Part shown: one piece after another, positions 8,124-15,821 of the stretch | How positions within the stretch are numbered: position 1 is the first letter of the stretch | Layout of the letters: every line of letters starts with the position of its first letter | NCBI GenBank assembly: GCA_011391125.1 | Contig: JAABRE010000051.1 | Span: forward strand, 1-34,086 | Direction of reading: 5' to 3' | Source: Synechococcales cyanobacterium S06 | GTDB taxonomy: Bacteria; Cyanobacteriota; Cyanobacteriia; Cyanobacteriales; JAABRE01 | DNA length: 34,086 nt | The notes under the pieces: model-generated | Seen by the model: only the letters and a program-made list of their open reading frames with translations | Told to the model about the DNA's origin: nothing | Database searches by the model: none | Made by a program: the position numbers and the translations under genes

Positions 8124-9389
8124 TTAATTCGCTAAGGTAATAGTTTCATTAATTGCATTTTCTAACTGCTCTGTCCAATAAAAAGGTAACTGATCAAGAA
8201 GAGCTTTAGTTGCCTCAGTTTTTTCTCCGACTAAACGGAGAACAATTTGCAATTCTGTATCCTGTTTTACGGTAATAGAGCTTGATTTGCTATTGGTTTT
8301 TCGGCGATTACGAGAAGCAGCACCGGTGGGTCTTTCTACCCTATCTGTTCCTTTTTCAATCGCTATTTGTTGAGCCATTAGTTGAAAATAATTAGCCAGT
8401 TTTTCCGCCATCAGCTCAATAGTTTTGGCATCAGTTATTAAATTTATTAAAATTACTTCAATACCCGGCATTTCCTTAAGATAATTGAGCGCTAATTCTA
8501 GTTCATTTATCGAATCAGTATTAGGTAAAGCTCTTCCTTGATATTCTTGCCAAATTATTGAACAACCAGCAATTTTTCCCTTAGCTTGACTAATTAAATC
8601 CCAGTTAATTAAGGCCAAGTTTAAATTATTAGAAATTAGAGCAATATTACCCTTTTGATTGAAACTATCGAGCCAATTTATCTTTTTTCCCAGCTCATTA
8701 ATGACGGTGTCCTCTGTCGTTTTGACCTTATCCAAAGCAATTAAAGACAAAATATCACCGTGTCGAGGAAGTGCATGATTATTAATAGAAATCTTGCCAT
8801 CTAAAGCCATTAATTCTCCCTGAGAATTTACTCCTAAAGGATTAATTTCAATTAAATCTAAATCCTTTCTCAGAAAAAGATAATACATCTTTTCCACAAT
8901 TTCACTTACGGATTGAATCAGCTTACCTTTTAGCCCCATTTTTGTTACTAATCGACGAGCATAAAAAGGTGAAAATTCATCTTCTATCACCACTTTTTGT
9001 AAATTTGCTAATAGTTTTTCGACATCAATTCCACCGGTAATTGAACCTAATAATACTGGTTTTTGTAACTGATAATCTAACACAATAGCGAGAAAAAATT
9101 CCTCCACTGGGTTATAACGAGCTTCCGCTAAAATGACCTCTGGATATTGGTTTAAAATCGGCAAATTAAAAATAGTTCTCGCAGCGGCGATCGCATCAAT
9201 GGTGTTTTCGACAAATCGAATTCCTCCTGCTCTTCCCCTTCCGCCCACGCTAACTTGAGATTTTAATACAACAGGATAAGGAATTTGTAAACCTTTCAAT
9301 TCTCGCGGGTCGTGAATCGGTTGTGAAGGTAATACAGGAATACCGACTTGATTAAATAATTTTTTAGCTTGATATTCTAATAAGTCCAT
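8124..9389 (-). CDS. Succinyl-CoA synthetase beta-like protein, altered C-terminal half
   Basis: This 421-residue protein starts at MDLLEYQAKKLFNQVG, matching the family N-terminus; an upstream ATG at 9452 would add 21 unsupported residues. The ATP-grasp half is well kept: VVLKSQVSVGGRGRAGG, the ITGGIDVEKL segment, and the metal-binding pair LIEINPL and LDGK. The C-terminal half keeps the fold outline but has lost the usual motifs. The NGAGLAMGTMD segment reads SNNLNLALINWD, the FLDVGGGA glycines are gone, and NIFGGI reads INLITDA. A basic, Ser-rich insert (VERPTGAASRNRRKTNSKSS, about residues 345-375) precedes the last 45 residues. Together with the alpha-like gene, with which it is probably cotranscribed, this suggests a repurposed ATP-grasp pair. 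Confidence 0.8.
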   Translation of the reverse strand: MDLLEYQAKKLFNQVGIPVLPSQPIHDPRELKGLQIPYPVVLKSQVSVGGRGRAGGIRFVENTIDAIAAARTIFNLPILNQYPEVILAEARYNPVEEFFLAIVLDYQLQKPVLLGSITGGIDVEKLLANLQKVVIEDEFSPFYARRLVTKMGLKGKLIQSVSEIVEKMYYLFLRKDLDLIEINPLGVNSQGELMALDGKISINNHALPRHGDILSLIALDKVKTTEDTVINELGKKINWLDSFNQKGNIALISNNLNLALINWDLISQAKGKIAGCSIIWQEYQGRALPNTDSINELELALNYLKEMPGIEVILINLITDAKTIELMAEKLANYFQLMAQQIAIEKGTDRVERPTGAASRNRRKTNSKSSSITVKQDTELQIVLRLVGEKTEATKALLDQLPFYWTEQLENAINETITLAN

Positions 9390-9656
9390 CTTTTTTGTAA
9401 TTGCAAAATTTTGCTCGTAATTAATTATTTTTTTTAAAACAATAAAAGACATTATAGCTGATAGCGGTTATGTCTTTTAATTTTCTTATTTGGTTTGAAG
9501 AGAACAGACAAAAGTACAAAGATGGTAAGAAAAGCTCATTATGAGAGTAAAATAAAGTATTAGGAGGCTATTCATTTAATAATTTTTGCTACTAAAATAA
9601 CTTTTGATTGCTACAATAATTGTTAATGATCAGTTAAATTATGTTTATTATTAGAG

Positions 9657-11249
9657 ATGAAAACTACTCAAGAATCATTGAATTTAAAAGAATTGGAAGT
9701 CTTTTTAACTAAAAGATTAGCTGAGGAATATTTGGATATTACTTCCTTGATTGTTAATTGTATTAAGGAGAAAGATAAGATCACAATTCTTTTACAACAT
9801 TCACCTCCAGTTAGTTCTTTTTTTGAGCAAATATTTTCCCTAGTTAAAAAGTTATTAAAACAGAAATCCTTTGGCAAAAATCAGCAGTTTAAGCTGTGTT
9901 TAGCTATTTATGGTGAATCACCTTATGTGGTGGATAATTTTACTGTTTTATCTCGCCATAAAACCAAGCAAAAAAAATCTAAAAAAGGTAAAAAATTTAA
10001 CTCAAAAAATACTTTTTTACTCCTACTTTTTGGCAGTAGTTTGTTCACTTTAACTTTAATTTATCTGAGTATTCAACCCTGTGTCATTGGCAAGTGTGAA
10101 AATATAACCAATGCCCAAGAATTAGCGAGGGAATCCCAAGAATTAATTAAGGAAGAAGATTTATTAAAAGCTGAACTTAAATTAAAAGCATCTTTAGAAA
10201 ATTTACAATCTATTCCTTGGTTTTCTTCCTCATATTCAGAAGCAAAAAAATTAACTAATGATTATGAAAAGAAACTGCACAATTTACAAGAATTTTTAGA
10301 AGATATTAAAATCGCAAATCAAACCTTAATTGAGTTTCAACAACTTAAAACAACGGCAGAATGGGAACAATATCTACAAAAGTTAGCTCAAGTAATTAAT
10401 AATTTAAGAAAAGTCTCTAATTCCAGTGAATTTTATGCCATATCCCAAGAAACTTTAATAATATATGAGCAAAAATTAACCGAATTAACTAATCTTTATA
10501 ATCTGGAAAAAAGCGCCGAAAATAATGTTTTAACAGCAGTGGAAATGGCTCAAATTTCAGTGCTACGGCAACAGCAAGCTTACTCCCTCAAAGAATGGCA
10601 ATTAGTCAATCTAACTTGGTCATTAGTAACAAATAGATTAAAAGCGATTACACCCGAAAATATTGCCTATCAACAAACCCAACAATTATTAACAGAATAT
10701 CAACCGATAATCAAAGAAGCACAAGATAAATTAAAACAGGAAGAAACCGCCTATAAAACCTCTCAATATGCCATTAATACGGCTCTAAAAGCGAGAAAAT
10801 CAGAACAGGAACAACAATATACCTTAGCAATTGAACATTGGAAAAATGCCCTGAATATTCTCTCAAAAATAAACCCAAATACCTCTCAATTTGAACAATC
10901 ACAAACTTTAAGCAAAGATTATCAAACATTTTTAACTCAAGCAGAACAACAATTAAAATTCACTCAAATTAGACAAAAAGCGAATCAAGATTTAGATAAA
11001 ATTTGCTTAAATCAAGAAAAAATTTGTACCTATACATTAGGAAAAGATAACCTAATTAAAGTATATTTAAACCAGGAATATTTACAAAAAGTTTTAAGAA
11101 TCGCCATCTCAAATCAAGTACAAGGAGATTTAATGCAACATATCAGCAGCGTTCAAAAAGCCCTAGAAGTTGTAAGTAACAAACATCAATTGCCCCTAGA
11201 GGTATATCATAGCGATGGAGGATTACTTTTTAGCTACTCTCCTAATTGA
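9657..11249 (+). CDS. Uncharacterised single-pass membrane protein with a long helical domain
   Basis: I do not recognise a named family for this 530-residue protein. Residues 1-100 form a small cytoplasmic domain (LNLKELEVFLTKRLAEEYL, then KLCLAIYGESPYVV). A Lys-rich stretch (102-117) precedes one membrane helix at about 119-140, so by the positive-inside rule the long C-terminal part is likely lumenal or periplasmic. Residues about 150-440 are strongly helical and Gln/Glu/Lys-rich, resembling TPR or coiled-coil repeats (EQQYTLAIEHWKNALNIL is TPR-like). A short Cys-containing domain (DKICLNQEKICTYT) and a globular end follow. It is divergent from the suc-like pair, with a 268-bp gap, and is followed by the Tab2-like gene. 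A scaffold or envelope role is a guess from the layout only. Confidence 0.7.
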   Translation: MKTTQESLNLKELEVFLTKRLAEEYLDITSLIVNCIKEKDKITILLQHSPPVSSFFEQIFSLVKKLLKQKSFGKNQQFKLCLAIYGESPYVVDNFTVLSRHKTKQKKSKKGKKFNSKNTFLLLLFGSSLFTLTLIYLSIQPCVIGKCENITNAQELARESQELIKEEDLLKAELKLKASLENLQSIPWFSSSYSEAKKLTNDYEKKLHNLQEFLEDIKIANQTLIEFQQLKTTAEWEQYLQKLAQVINNLRKVSNSSEFYAISQETLIIYEQKLTELTNLYNLEKSAENNVLTAVEMAQISVLRQQQAYSLKEWQLVNLTWSLVTNRLKAITPENIAYQQTQQLLTEYQPIIKEAQDKLKQEETAYKTSQYAINTALKARKSEQEQQYTLAIEHWKNALNILSKINPNTSQFEQSQTLSKDYQTFLTQAEQQLKFTQIRQKANQDLDKICLNQEKICTYTLGKDNLIKVYLNQEYLQKVLRIAISNQVQGDLMQHISSVQKALEVVSNKHQLPLEVYHSDGGLLFSYSPN

Positions 11250-11301
11250 TGTTATAGGCATAATCAAATCGCCTCAAAAAGAGTTAATTTTTCAATTAAA
11301 A

Positions 11302-11333
11302 TAATTAGGTATATTTGCACCTAATTAGGTATA
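11302..11333 (+). promoter_or_regulatory. Direct and inverted repeat upstream of the Tab2-like gene
   Basis: TAATTAGGTATA occurs at 11302-11313 and again at 11322-11333. AATTAGGT (11303-11310) also pairs with ACCTAATT (11319-11326). The second copy contains a possible -10 (TATAAT, 11330-11335). A regulator site is possible, but repeats in AT-rich DNA can arise by chance. Confidence 0.3.
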
Positions 11334-11363
11334 ATTGAAACAAAACTTTAATCATAGTGATTT

Positions 11364-12230
11364 ATGCAAACAATTTGGGAATTAGATTTTTATTCGAGTC
11401 CAATTTTAGATGAAAATAATAAGAAATTATGGGAAGTTTTAATTTGTGAAACTCCTTTAAATGTCCAGCAAACTTCTGACAAACTTTTTAAATATGCTCA
11501 ATTTTGTCCCAATACAACTGTTAATTCAATTTTTTTAAAGGAAACAATTGAAAAAGCGATCCAAGAATCAGGACAAACCCCGCAAAAAATTCGTTTTTTT
11601 CGCCGTCAAATGAATAACATGATCACAAAAGCTTGTGAAGATGCGGGAATTCCGGCTTTTCCTTCCCGTCGCACCCACACTTTAAATCAATGGTTAGAGG
11701 AGCGAATCCAAACATTTTACCCGAATCAGCCCGGATACGACGAAAAAGCCGTTAATTCCGCTTCCATTCAATACCCAGCCTTAAACGCCATCGCTTTACC
11801 AGATGCTGTCAGAGGAGACAAGGGTGATAAATGGGCCTTTGTAACCCTAGAAACTTCTGCCTTTGCGGATATAGAAGAATGGGACATCGGATTTGGTGAA
11901 GCTTTCCCCCTGTCCCCGCTGGGTTTGACTCCTGAAACAATGATACCAGGTTTGATCATCTATTCTCCTCGTGCCTTACCTTTAGCTGGTTGGATGTCAG
12001 GTTTAGAAATGGGTTGTTTACACTTAGAAGAAAACCCACTGGCCAAGATAATTTTGGAAACGGGAGTTAGCGATAGTTGGTTTTTAGCAAACCTTACCAA
12101 TCAAAAAACCATCGCAGAAGCGAAAAGTTTTGAACAAGCAAAAATTAAGGCCAATGGCGTACATTTTTTAGCAATTCAATCTAACTCCGAATCAGAATCT
12201 TTTGCCGGTTTTTGGTTACTAAAAGAATAG
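11364..12230 (+). CDS. Tab2/Atab2-family RNA-binding protein (DUF1092)
   Basis: The 288-residue protein opens with TIWELDFYSSPILDENNKKLWEVLIC, the hallmark of the Tab2 family, and continues with IRFFRRQMNNMI and the GIPAFPSRRTHTLNQWLEER block. Near the middle are LPDAVRGDKGDKWAFVTL and, later, GLIIYSPRALPLAGWMSGLE. In algae and plants, Tab2/ATAB2 binds the psaB (and psbA-class) leader and activates its translation during photosystem I assembly. The cyanobacterial protein is assumed to act similarly on photosystem mRNAs; that is inference. Length and both conserved ends match the family. It converges with pyrE across an AT-rich palindrome. Confidence 0.85.
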   Translation: MQTIWELDFYSSPILDENNKKLWEVLICETPLNVQQTSDKLFKYAQFCPNTTVNSIFLKETIEKAIQESGQTPQKIRFFRRQMNNMITKACEDAGIPAFPSRRTHTLNQWLEERIQTFYPNQPGYDEKAVNSASIQYPALNAIALPDAVRGDKGDKWAFVTLETSAFADIEEWDIGFGEAFPLSPLGLTPETMIPGLIIYSPRALPLAGWMSGLEMGCLHLEENPLAKIILETGVSDSWFLANLTNQKTIAEAKSFEQAKIKANGVHFLAIQSNSESESFAGFWLLKE

Positions 12231-12236
12231 TTAAAA

Positions 12237-12281
12237 ATTAACAATTAATAATTAATTTTTGTTAATTGTTAATTGTTAATT
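12237..12281. terminator. AT-rich inverted repeat between convergent genes
   Basis: AATTAACAATTAA just after the Tab2-like stop is complementary to the TTAATTGTTAATT copies before the pyrE stop. A hairpin could form in either transcript, so a shared bidirectional terminator is plausible. Confidence 0.45.
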
Positions 12282-12282
12282 G

Positions 12283-12879
12283 TCACTGATTCCTTTTTGC
12301 TTCTTGAAAATCAGTAATAGAAAAAATCGCTTGAAAATTAAGGCCAGCATTACCATATAATTCTGCGCCCCCCTGTTGACGATCAACCAAGGAAATGACA
12401 TCCTTAACAGTATAACCCGCAGCTTGTAAACGTTCTACCGCCTGCAAGGCCGAATTGCCCGTCGTTACCACATCTTCTAAAACGACAACTTTCGCACCCG
12501 TTGGCAAAGTTGGTCCTTCGATGTAAGCTTGAGTACCATGGCCTTTAGCTTGTTTACGAATAATTAAAGCTGGAATCGGCCGATTTTCATAAGCAGAAAC
12601 CACACTCACCGCACTGACAATGGGGTCAGCACCCAAGGTTAAACCGGCTACTGCGGAGGTATCTTCGGGTAACATGGCCAAGATTAAACGACCGATGGCC
12701 AAAGCACCCTGAGCATTTAAAGTTACCTGTTTACCATTAATATAGTAAGTGCTTTTTTGTCCTGAAGAAAGGGTAAAATCGCCCTCTTGATAGGCTAAAT
12801 CAATAAATAACTTAAGTAAAATGGACCGTAATGAAGTTAAATCCGTTGTCGCTACTAAATTATCAGTATTCTGGTTCAT
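12283..12879 (-). CDS. pyrE: Orotate phosphoribosyltransferase
   Basis: PyrE converts orotate and PRPP to orotidine monophosphate in pyrimidine synthesis. This 198-residue protein shows the signature PRPP-binding loop VVVLEDVVTTGNSALQAVERL (about residues 130-150), the IRKQAKGHGT catalytic loop with its conserved lysines, and the N-terminal FTLSSGQKSTYYINGK segment that closes over the substrate. Length is usual for the stand-alone enzyme. The N-terminal 15 residues before LRSILLKLF are variable in the family. It is divergent from the small exported protein gene, with 70 bp between starts. Confidence 0.94.
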   Translation of the reverse strand: MNQNTDNLVATTDLTSLRSILLKLFIDLAYQEGDFTLSSGQKSTYYINGKQVTLNAQGALAIGRLILAMLPEDTSAVAGLTLGADPIVSAVSVVSAYENRPIPALIIRKQAKGHGTQAYIEGPTLPTGAKVVVLEDVVTTGNSALQAVERLQAAGYTVKDVISLVDRQQGGAELYGNAGLNFQAIFSITDFQEAKRNQ

Positions 12880-12949
12880 AATTATGGAATAGAGTTAAAA
12901 TTGTTCTTAGCAAATTCCTATCTTACTAACAATTAAGCAAGAAAAAACC

Positions 12950-13354
12950 ATGAAAAATATTAATTTAATCACTATCGGCCTCATAACGGCACTCTCCACC
13001 GTGTTAATTAGTTTACCTGGTCAAGCTGGGCCAGAAAAAGAAAACTCAACTATGCAACCAGAATTACCCTTAACGATTAATCAAGTGATTGAGAAGGCAT
13101 TTTATCAAAATTCTGATGATATTTATGGCATTTCCACCATGGGAGGAGCTTTAAACGACTTTTTTGGTTGGGCTGCTTTCCCCGAAGGCTCCTATCCAGA
13201 AAATCAAATTCTTCGCGATGCTCGATTGTTCACCACCATCCACCAAGACCTGTGGAAGCAACAAACTCAAACTACTGAGAATATTAGAAGTCAAGATTTA
13301 AAAAATCCTTACTGTACTTCAATTCAAACGGGTATCGAGCTAACCTGTAAATGA
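12950..13354 (+). CDS. Small exported protein of unknown function
   Basis: This 134-residue protein has a Sec signal peptide: a basic start, a hydrophobic core LITIGLITALSTVLISL and a likely cut after GQA (about residue 26). The mature part (PELPLTINQVIEKAFYQNSDD, then GALNDFFGWAAFPEGSYPENQILRDARLF) looks like an intact conserved domain rather than random sequence. Two Cys near the end (PYCTSIQTGIELTCK) could form a disulfide. I know no function for it. It is followed by a strong terminator hairpin, so it is a single-gene unit. Confidence 0.65.
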   Translation: MKNINLITIGLITALSTVLISLPGQAGPEKENSTMQPELPLTINQVIEKAFYQNSDDIYGISTMGGALNDFFGWAAFPEGSYPENQILRDARLFTTIHQDLWKQQTQTTENIRSQDLKNPYCTSIQTGIELTCK

Positions 13355-13360
13355 GAATAG

Positions 13361-13393
13361 AGTCAATAGATTTCGGTAAGAAGTCTATTGACT
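13361..13393 (+). terminator. Intrinsic terminator hairpin
   Basis: AGTCAATAGA (13361-13370) pairs with TCTATTGACT (13384-13393), and the stem can extend inward to about 14 pairs with one G-T pair and a GGTAA loop. It is followed by ATTTTAG, a weak T tract. It lies directly after the stop codon of the small exported protein gene. Confidence 0.65.
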
Positions 13394-13472
13394 ATTTTAG
13401 GAAACTAAAAACTGGCAACTGTTCGCAAAAGCGCTACAATAATTGATACATTTCTTAACATTTTTTGAAATT

Positions 13473-13742
13473 ATGGCAGCAAAAGTCGAAATTTATACTT
13501 GGAGTATGTGCCCTTTTTGCATTCGCGCCAAGGGTTTACTGAATAAAAAAGGGGTTAATTTTACCGAATATTGTATTGACGGGGACGAAGACGCAAGGGA
13601 CAAGATGTCAGAAAGAGCAAATGGTCGTAGCAGTGTACCCCAAATATTTATTAATGATGAACATATTGGTGGTTGCGATGATATTCATGCCCTCGAAAGA
13701 AGCGGCCAACTTGATAAGTTATTAGGCAATATTTCTGCTTAA
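13473..13742 (+). CDS. grxC: Glutaredoxin (dithiol, CPFC)
   Basis: This 89-residue class I glutaredoxin starts at MAAKVEIYTWSMCPFC; the frame extends ten residues upstream only through a TTG. The active site is CPFC (C13, C16). The cis-Pro loop is RSSVPQIFIN, and the glutathione-contacting GGCDD follows. It reduces disulfides and glutathione mixed disulfides in the cytoplasm using glutathione. The next gene on the same strand, 121 bp on, encodes glutathione synthetase, so the pair supplies and uses the same thiol. Confidence 0.92.
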   Translation: MAAKVEIYTWSMCPFCIRAKGLLNKKGVNFTEYCIDGDEDARDKMSERANGRSSVPQIFINDEHIGGCDDIHALERSGQLDKLLGNISA

Positions 13743-13768
13743 TTATAATAATTAATCCTTGAATGTAG

Positions 13769-13830
13769 GGTGGGCAAACTATTAATTATTAATGAGAATT
13801 CTTGTTATCTAATTGTTTGCTTACCTTACC
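13769..13830. repeat. Imperfect inverted repeat between grxC and gshB
   Basis: GGTGGGCAAACTATT at 13769 pairs imperfectly with AATTGTTTGCTTACC ending near 13825. Its GTAGGGTGGGC start resembles dispersed cyanobacterial intergenic repeats. It lies just upstream of gshB, so it could be a relic repeat or attenuate readthrough. Confidence 0.45.
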
Positions 13831-13863
13831 AGAATCTCGAAAAATTTTACCCATTAATTCCCC

Positions 13864-14823
13864 ATGAAATTAGCTTTTATTATTGATCCCATTAAGAGTT
13901 TAGATCCTACCCATGATAGCACAGTAGCGATGATGGAGGCAGCCCATATTTTAGGCTATGATGTGTATATTACGGAAGTTCATCAACTCAGTGTTATTCA
14001 AGGAGAAGCTCACGCTTTGTTGCAAAAAGTGGAGTTTGAACCTGTTAAATTAATTAACGGTTTATGGGTTGCTGAAGAACATTGGTTTCAGCTTATTTCT
14101 CAACCTATTTTAACTAATTTAGGAGCGATGAATGCGGTTTTTATGCGTAAAGATCCACCGGTTACTGTACCCTATCTTTATGCTACTTATATTTTAGATT
14201 TAGTACCTAAAAATACTTTGGTTGTTAATAATCCCCACGGAATTAGAAGTGCGAATGAAAAAATGTATGCCCTGCAATTTTTATCGGTAATTCCTGATAC
14301 TATTGTCACCCAAAGTAAGGATGTAATTCGTGAGTTTATTGACGATAAAAAAGCCGGAGTTATTAAACCTTTGGGTGGAAAAGCTGGGGAGGGAATTTTG
14401 TTTTTGCAAGAGGGCGATCGCAATTTCAATTCCTTAATCGAAATTAGCACTAAACAAGGTCAAGAACCAGTGATGGTACAGGAGTATTTACCTGCCGCTA
14501 AAGAGGGCGATAAACGCATTATACTGTTAAATGGTGTCGCAATTGGAGCGATCAATCGTGTTCCCACGGGTAAAGAATTTCGGGGCAATATGGCAGTTGG
14601 CGGTAGAGTCGAGAAAGTAGAAATTACGAAAAGAGAGCAGGAAATTTGTGCAGCAGTAGCACCAAAATTAGTAGAAAATGGCTTATATTTTGTAGGATTA
14701 GATGTGATTGGTGGTTATTTAACCGAAGTTAATGTTACTTCACCAACTGGTATTCGGGAAGTTGACCGTTTAAATAATGTTTCGTTAGGAAAGCAAGTAA
14801 TCGAATGGGTTTCTAACAATTAA
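13864..14823 (+). CDS. gshB: Glutathione synthetase
   Basis: GshB adds glycine to gamma-glutamylcysteine using ATP, the last step of glutathione synthesis. The 319-residue protein is the usual prokaryotic length. It opens with KLAFIIDPIKSLDPTHDSTVAMMEAA, the classic GshB N-terminus. The ATP-grasp core includes VIKPLGGKAGEGILFL, VQEYLPAAKEGDKRIILLNG, and the closing LTEVNVTSPTGIREVDRL, which holds the metal-binding Asn and the glycine-site residues. It follows grxC on the same strand. Confidence 0.95.
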   Translation: MKLAFIIDPIKSLDPTHDSTVAMMEAAHILGYDVYITEVHQLSVIQGEAHALLQKVEFEPVKLINGLWVAEEHWFQLISQPILTNLGAMNAVFMRKDPPVTVPYLYATYILDLVPKNTLVVNNPHGIRSANEKMYALQFLSVIPDTIVTQSKDVIREFIDDKKAGVIKPLGGKAGEGILFLQEGDRNFNSLIEISTKQGQEPVMVQEYLPAAKEGDKRIILLNGVAIGAINRVPTGKEFRGNMAVGGRVEKVEITKREQEICAAVAPKLVENGLYFVGLDVIGGYLTEVNVTSPTGIREVDRLNNVSLGKQVIEWVSNN

Positions 14824-14888
14824 TAATTAACAATTAGAATATATTTAGATATTAAGTATAATGCTTTTTCCGATTAAATTTTATTTAT

Positions 14889-14910
14889 CCCTCATCCCAA
14901 GGGGAGAGGG
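14889..14910. repeat. C-rich/G-rich palindromic repeat after gshB
   Basis: CCCTCATCCC is followed by AGGGGAGAGGG, a short hairpin of the same general type as the palindromes found inside the two MmeI-like genes. It lies in the 196-bp gap between gshB and the Uma2 gene. The octamer-like AATGCTTTTT occurs on both sides of it (near 14861 and 14948). Confidence 0.4.
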
Positions 14911-15019
14911 AGAAAAAGAGGTAAAATGTTAAATGAAAATGCTATAATGCTTTTTATTTAATATATTCTATCAAAAATTTACTAAAATTGAGACAATTAA
15001 ATATCAGGAGTTATGAATT

Positions 15020-15760
15020 ATGTTAAGTCAAGAAAAACCCTTAGAAAAAACTTTATTTAAGTCTTCTTTTGAAGGTAGATATTTGTTTAATATTAATCAA
15101 TATCACCAAATGATTCAACAGGCAATTTTAACCGAAAATGACAAAATTGAGTTAATTAAAGGAGAGTTAATTAGTAAGGTAAATGTCAATAATAAATATT
15201 TGTTTAATATTAATCAATATCATCAGATGATTGCACAGGGAATTTTAACCAAATATGACAAAATTGAGTTAATAAATGGAGAATTAATAACTATGTCACC
15301 AGTCGGAATTAAACATATTGCAATTGTTAATCGTTTAAATCGTATTTTGTCTAAAAAATTAGCTGATAAAGTGTTAATAAGTGTACAAAATCCTATTTTA
15401 TTACATGATCAATCTGAACCAGAACCTGATCTAGTTTTATTAAAACCTTCTGCTGATGATTATGAGAATAAAAGACCTGAAATTGAGGATATATTATTAG
15501 TTATTGAGGTGTCAGATAGTACCCTAAAATTCGATCGCACTGTCAAAATTCCCCTATATTCTGAAGCGAAAATAATGGAAACATGGTTAATTGATATTAA
15601 TAATGAATGTATAGAAATCTATCGTTATGCTAATAATGAAAGTTATGATCAAATGCAACGTTATCATTTAGGTCAAACCCTATCTATTTTAGCTTTTCCG
15701 GAGCTTAATTTAACCGTTAATGAAATTTTTGGTATTCATTCCGCCAACCCCTCTTATTAA
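15020..15760 (+). CDS. Uma2-family putative endonuclease (DUF820) with a duplicated N-terminus
   Basis: Uma2 proteins have a PD-(D/E)XK nuclease fold and are greatly expanded in cyanobacteria, with no settled function. This copy has 246 residues, about 40 more than usual. The extra length is a repeat: YLFNINQYHQMI...GILT..DKIELI.GELI occurs twice, with a 39-residue period. The second unit leads into the normal domain (TMSPVGIKHIAIVNRLNRIL). Catalytic-type residues are present in EPEPDLVLL (Asp), LLVIEVSDST (Glu) and the following FDRTVKIPLYSEA (Lys). The start is set by CAGGAG about 9 bases before the ATG. It converges with the PEP-CTERM gene. Confidence 0.8.
   Translation: MLSQEKPLEKTLFKSSFEGRYLFNINQYHQMIQQAILTENDKIELIKGELISKVNVNNKYLFNINQYHQMIAQGILTKYDKIELINGELITMSPVGIKHIAIVNRLNRILSKKLADKVLISVQNPILLHDQSEPEPDLVLLKPSADDYENKRPEIEDILLVIEVSDSTLKFDRTVKIPLYSEAKIMETWLIDINNECIEIYRYANNESYDQMQRYHLGQTLSILAFPELNLTVNEIFGIHSANPSY
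15081..15296 (+). repeat. In-frame 117-bp tandem duplication in the Uma2 gene
   Basis: The segment beginning ATTTGTTTAATATTAATC at 15081 recurs at 15198, a period of 117 bp or 39 codons. The two units of about 100 matching bases differ at scattered positions (for example ACCGAAAAT versus ACCAAATAT), so the duplication is recent but not brand new. Confidence 0.85.
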
Positions 15761-15821
15761 ACTGAGAAGGGTAGGATTTTGATCAAGTTAATTCAAGGAT
15801 TTAAGCCTAAAAATGATCATA

